In this document: positions 62,454 to 64,000 of the stretch, in pieces | Layout: every line of letters begins with the position of its first letter | Position numbering within the stretch: the first letter of the stretch is position 1 | Source: Maridesulfovibrio sp. | GTDB taxonomy: Bacteria; Desulfobacterota; Desulfovibrionia; Desulfovibrionales; Desulfovibrionaceae | Assembly: GCF_963666665.1 (NCBI RefSeq) | Contig: NZ_OY762999.1 | Span: 2,547,501 to 2,611,500, forward strand | DNA: 64,000 nucleotides | Direction: 5' to 3' | The notes under the pieces: generated by a model | Told to the model about the DNA's origin: nothing | Seen by the model: only the letters and a program-made list of their open reading frames with translations | The model's database searches: none | Translations under genes and position numbers: made by a program

Positions 62454-62939
62454 TTATTTTTCTTCAAAATAGACCATTGAGGTCTTTTTCAACTCTTTGA
62501 GACTGCGCAGGATGCAGTGATCGGTAATCCCGGTCTGCTCCATGAGTTCGGCTACTACATTTTTACAATCATCCGCGGCTTTGCCGTGGATCATTGTGTA
62601 GAGGTTGTACGGCCAATCTTCGTAAGTGAGTCGCAGGTAACAATGGCTGATTTCCGGACGTGCGGCCATGAATTCGCCGACCTTTTCCGGATCCTGATCT
62701 TCAGTAACCCGCCACGCAACCATGGCATTTGCGCCATATCCGGCCTTCTGGTGACGGAGAGTTGCTCCGAAACGACGGATGATCTTGTCATCCTTAAGAC
62801 GACTTAAAAGGTCCAGCACTTCCTGCTCGGAACAGCCTACCTGCTCGGCAATGTCTGCATAAGGAGTTGCACTCCAGGAAAGGTTGGTTCCCGCCAGCGC
62901 CAGAATATTATGCTCAAGTTCAGTAAATTTTTTTGCCAT
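62454..62939 (-). CDS. Siroheme decarboxylase subunit (AhbA/AhbB, Lrp/AsnC-like)
   Basis: 161 residues. An N-terminal winged-helix-like part (LEHNILALAGTNLSWSATPYADIAEQVGCSEQEVLDLLSRLKDDKIIRRFGATLRHQ) and a C-terminal RAM-like part (HCYLRLTYEDWPYNLYTMIHG), the pattern of Ahb/NirDL proteins rather than true Lrp. These remove acetate side-chain carboxyls of siroheme to give 12,18-didecarboxysiroheme in the alternative haem route of sulfate reducers. The partner subunit and AhbC/AhbD are not in the window, and I cannot say which of AhbA or AhbB this is. Confidence 0.8.
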   Translation of the reverse strand: MAKKFTELEHNILALAGTNLSWSATPYADIAEQVGCSEQEVLDLLSRLKDDKIIRRFGATLRHQKAGYGANAMVAWRVTEDQDPEKVGEFMAARPEISHCYLRLTYEDWPYNLYTMIHGKAADDCKNVVAELMEQTGITDHCILRSLKELKKTSMVYFEEK

Positions 62940-63210
62940 ATCCCATCCTTGGTCTTTTCTTTGGTCAGCCCTTGATACCCGTATATTGTTTGATCCTCAA
63001 GTGCTGAGACAGAAATATTTCTTTTGTCCGGCCCGCCCGAAGAAGACACTTCATTTTTTGACTTAAGTCATAGATTAAAAATCACAACCATGAGATATTG
63101 GCAGTAGTGCAATCTTTTTATTTTCAATCAAGGAGGTTTGGTGGTTCTGATTTATTCTATGGAATTAGTATCTTAGAGATAACTCCTAACAGCATGGAGG
63201 TGACTGAACA

Positions 63211-63780
63211 ATGCCGGTAAACCCTAAAAAGAAAGGGGAAGGCGGATTCAGTCGCAGATGGCGTTGGGGAGTTGTATCGGGATTCTTGATTGCAGTGGTT
63301 ATGGTTCTCACGTCAGGTTACATGGTTAACGTCACAAACACGGACGTATTCTGCCAGACCTGCCATGCCATGAAACCATTCCGGGCCTCATGGCAAACAT
63401 CCGTGCATGGGGGGCAGAACCCGCAGGGCTTCGCAGCACAATGCGTTGACTGCCATCTGCCGCACGGAAACTTCGTGGAATATATGACCACGAAAGCCTA
63501 CACCGGAACCCGCGACATAATCATGAATCTCTACATCGACCCAGCCGAGTACGACTGGGCCGCCAATGCAGAGAAGAACCGGCTCAAATTCACCTATGAC
63601 AATGCCTGCAGGCACTGCCATATAAAGCTTGAGCCAGTCGGTGTTAAACCGGGTGCTCTTCTCGCCCACCGGGCTTATCTCTACGGACAGACCGATAAGA
63701 AATGCGCAAGTTGTCACCCGCATGTCGGTCATAAAGACATGATTGAAATGGCTAACAAGTTCTTTAACAAGGACTTATGA
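63211..63780 (+). CDS. NapC/NirT-type tetrahaem cytochrome c (membrane quinol dehydrogenase)
   Basis: 189 residues. Basic N-terminus, one membrane anchor (about 19-40), then four CXXCH sites: C48-H52 (CQTCHAM with the Met that distinguishes this family), C78-H82, C133-H137 and C165-H169. Such proteins pass electrons from menaquinol to a periplasmic multihaem reductase; NrfH is the best-known Desulfovibrio case. The next gene is a multihaem cytochrome that starts 18 bases downstream. Ribosome binding site GGAGG. A possible 11-codon leader ORF with AAGGAGG precedes it at 63141-63176. Confidence 0.9.
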   Translation: MPVNPKKKGEGGFSRRWRWGVVSGFLIAVVMVLTSGYMVNVTNTDVFCQTCHAMKPFRASWQTSVHGGQNPQGFAAQCVDCHLPHGNFVEYMTTKAYTGTRDIIMNLYIDPAEYDWAANAEKNRLKFTYDNACRHCHIKLEPVGVKPGALLAHRAYLYGQTDKKCASCHPHVGHKDMIEMANKFFNKDL

Positions 63781-63798
63781 TTCCAACTGGGGGTAATC

Positions 63799-64000
63799 AT
63801 GTTGAAACAGATGGTTAAAGTTATGACGATTGCAATGGCAATCGTGATGTCTGCAGCAGTATGTTTTGCCGCAGACGCACCTTTCCCCAACCTTGCACCG
63901 AAAGAACTGGTTGTGAAAAGGGGATTTTCCAAAGAAGCTACAAACTGTATTGAGTGTCACGCCAAAAAGACACCCGGAATCGTCGAAAACTGGAAAATGG
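63799..64000 (+). CDS. Multihaem cytochrome c, HAO-like octahaem type (3' end outside window)
   Basis: Starts at ATG 63799 with GGGGG at 5 bases; open to the window edge (67 codons). A signal peptide ends near AVCFA-ADA (about residue 24). The first haem site is C50-H54 in the context NCIECHAKKTPGIVENWKM, a pattern I associate with hydroxylamine-oxidoreductase-like octahaem cytochromes rather than NrfA, whose first site is CWxCK-type. The adjacent NapC-type gene would feed it from menaquinol. Substrate (hydroxylamine or nitrite) is inference, as only the N-terminus is seen. Confidence 0.7.
   Translation, partial: MLKQMVKVMTIAMAIVMSAAVCFAADAPFPNLAPKELVVKRGFSKEATNCIECHAKKTPGIVENWKM

Noticed and set aside
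63070..63130. Sigma-54 promoter before the NapC gene (TTGGCAGTAGTGCAAT)
   Set aside because: GG-to-GC distance is too short for the -24/-12 pattern.

Overview
The window comes from a strictly anaerobic, sulfate-reducing deltaproteobacterium of the Desulfovibrionaceae, most like a marine Desulfovibrio/Maridesulfovibrio. This rests on a complete dsrA-dsrB-dsrD set with a neighbouring cobyrinate-diamide-synthase-like dsrN, a tetrahaem cytochrome c3, a siroheme-decarboxylase-type Ahb protein beside hemL, a futalosine-pathway menaquinone gene (mqnB), and a NapC/NrfH-type quinol dehydrogenase next to the start of a multihaem cytochrome. The species call is inference; no rRNA or tRNA gene is visible, and I see no CRISPR array.

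Layout. 0-13 kb (mostly +): 3' part of an ABC-F ATPase, a TrkH/TrkA potassium system, a TPR protein (-), a secreted glutaminyl cyclase, a 1,406-residue dehydratase-activase-like protein, and a lipoprotein pair (trypsin-like protease, TraT-like). 13-19.4 kb (-): two paralogous FecR-domain/RTX-repeat secreted proteins; the second is split by a single in-frame amber codon. 19.5-26 kb: lgt, a hypothetical gene, then dsrN, dsrD, dsrB, dsrA (-) with a structured dsrA leader. 26-35.5 kb: YkgJ-type protein, DUF523 protein, L-serine ammonia-lyase, PEP carboxykinase, and a biotin-dependent Na+-translocating oxaloacetate decarboxylase operon (oadA-oadG-oadB plus a 35-codon gene), followed by two very small membrane proteins, one of the FeoB-associated Cys-rich type. 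35.7-45 kb: hybrid sensor kinase, lone CbiM-type permease, MATE exporter, HU, groES-groEL, and a PHP-glycosyltransferase fusion.

45.0-46.3 kb is an intact-looking IS3-family insertion sequence with a -1 frameshift motif, sitting just beyond the purL terminator. 46.4-55 kb (-) is a long, tightly spaced run: nucleotide-sugar dehydrogenase, mqnB, polyprenyl diphosphate synthase, HDOD/GGDEF protein, purL. 55-64 kb: DUF2065 protein, menG/ubiE, a structured non-coding leader, a very acidic repeat/coiled-coil protein, cytochrome c3, cobJ-cbiG, hemL-ahb, then the NapC/multihaem pair running off the right edge.

Together the genes cover the terminal step of sulfate respiration (DsrAB, its activator DsrD and probable siroheme amidation by DsrN), haem and corrin supply (HemL, Ahb, CbiG, CobJ, CbiM), menaquinone supply (MqnB, prenyl synthase, MenG), the pyruvate/oxaloacetate/PEP node (SdaA, OadABG, PckA) and envelope functions (RTX proteins, Lgt, lipoproteins, glycosyltransferase). 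The most notable unexplained signals are a dispersed hairpin repeat (two near-identical ~88-bp copies 60 kb apart), the amber-split RTX gene, the structured leader before menG, the perfect 32-bp palindrome at the transposase stop codon, and several very small genes with good ribosome binding sites.
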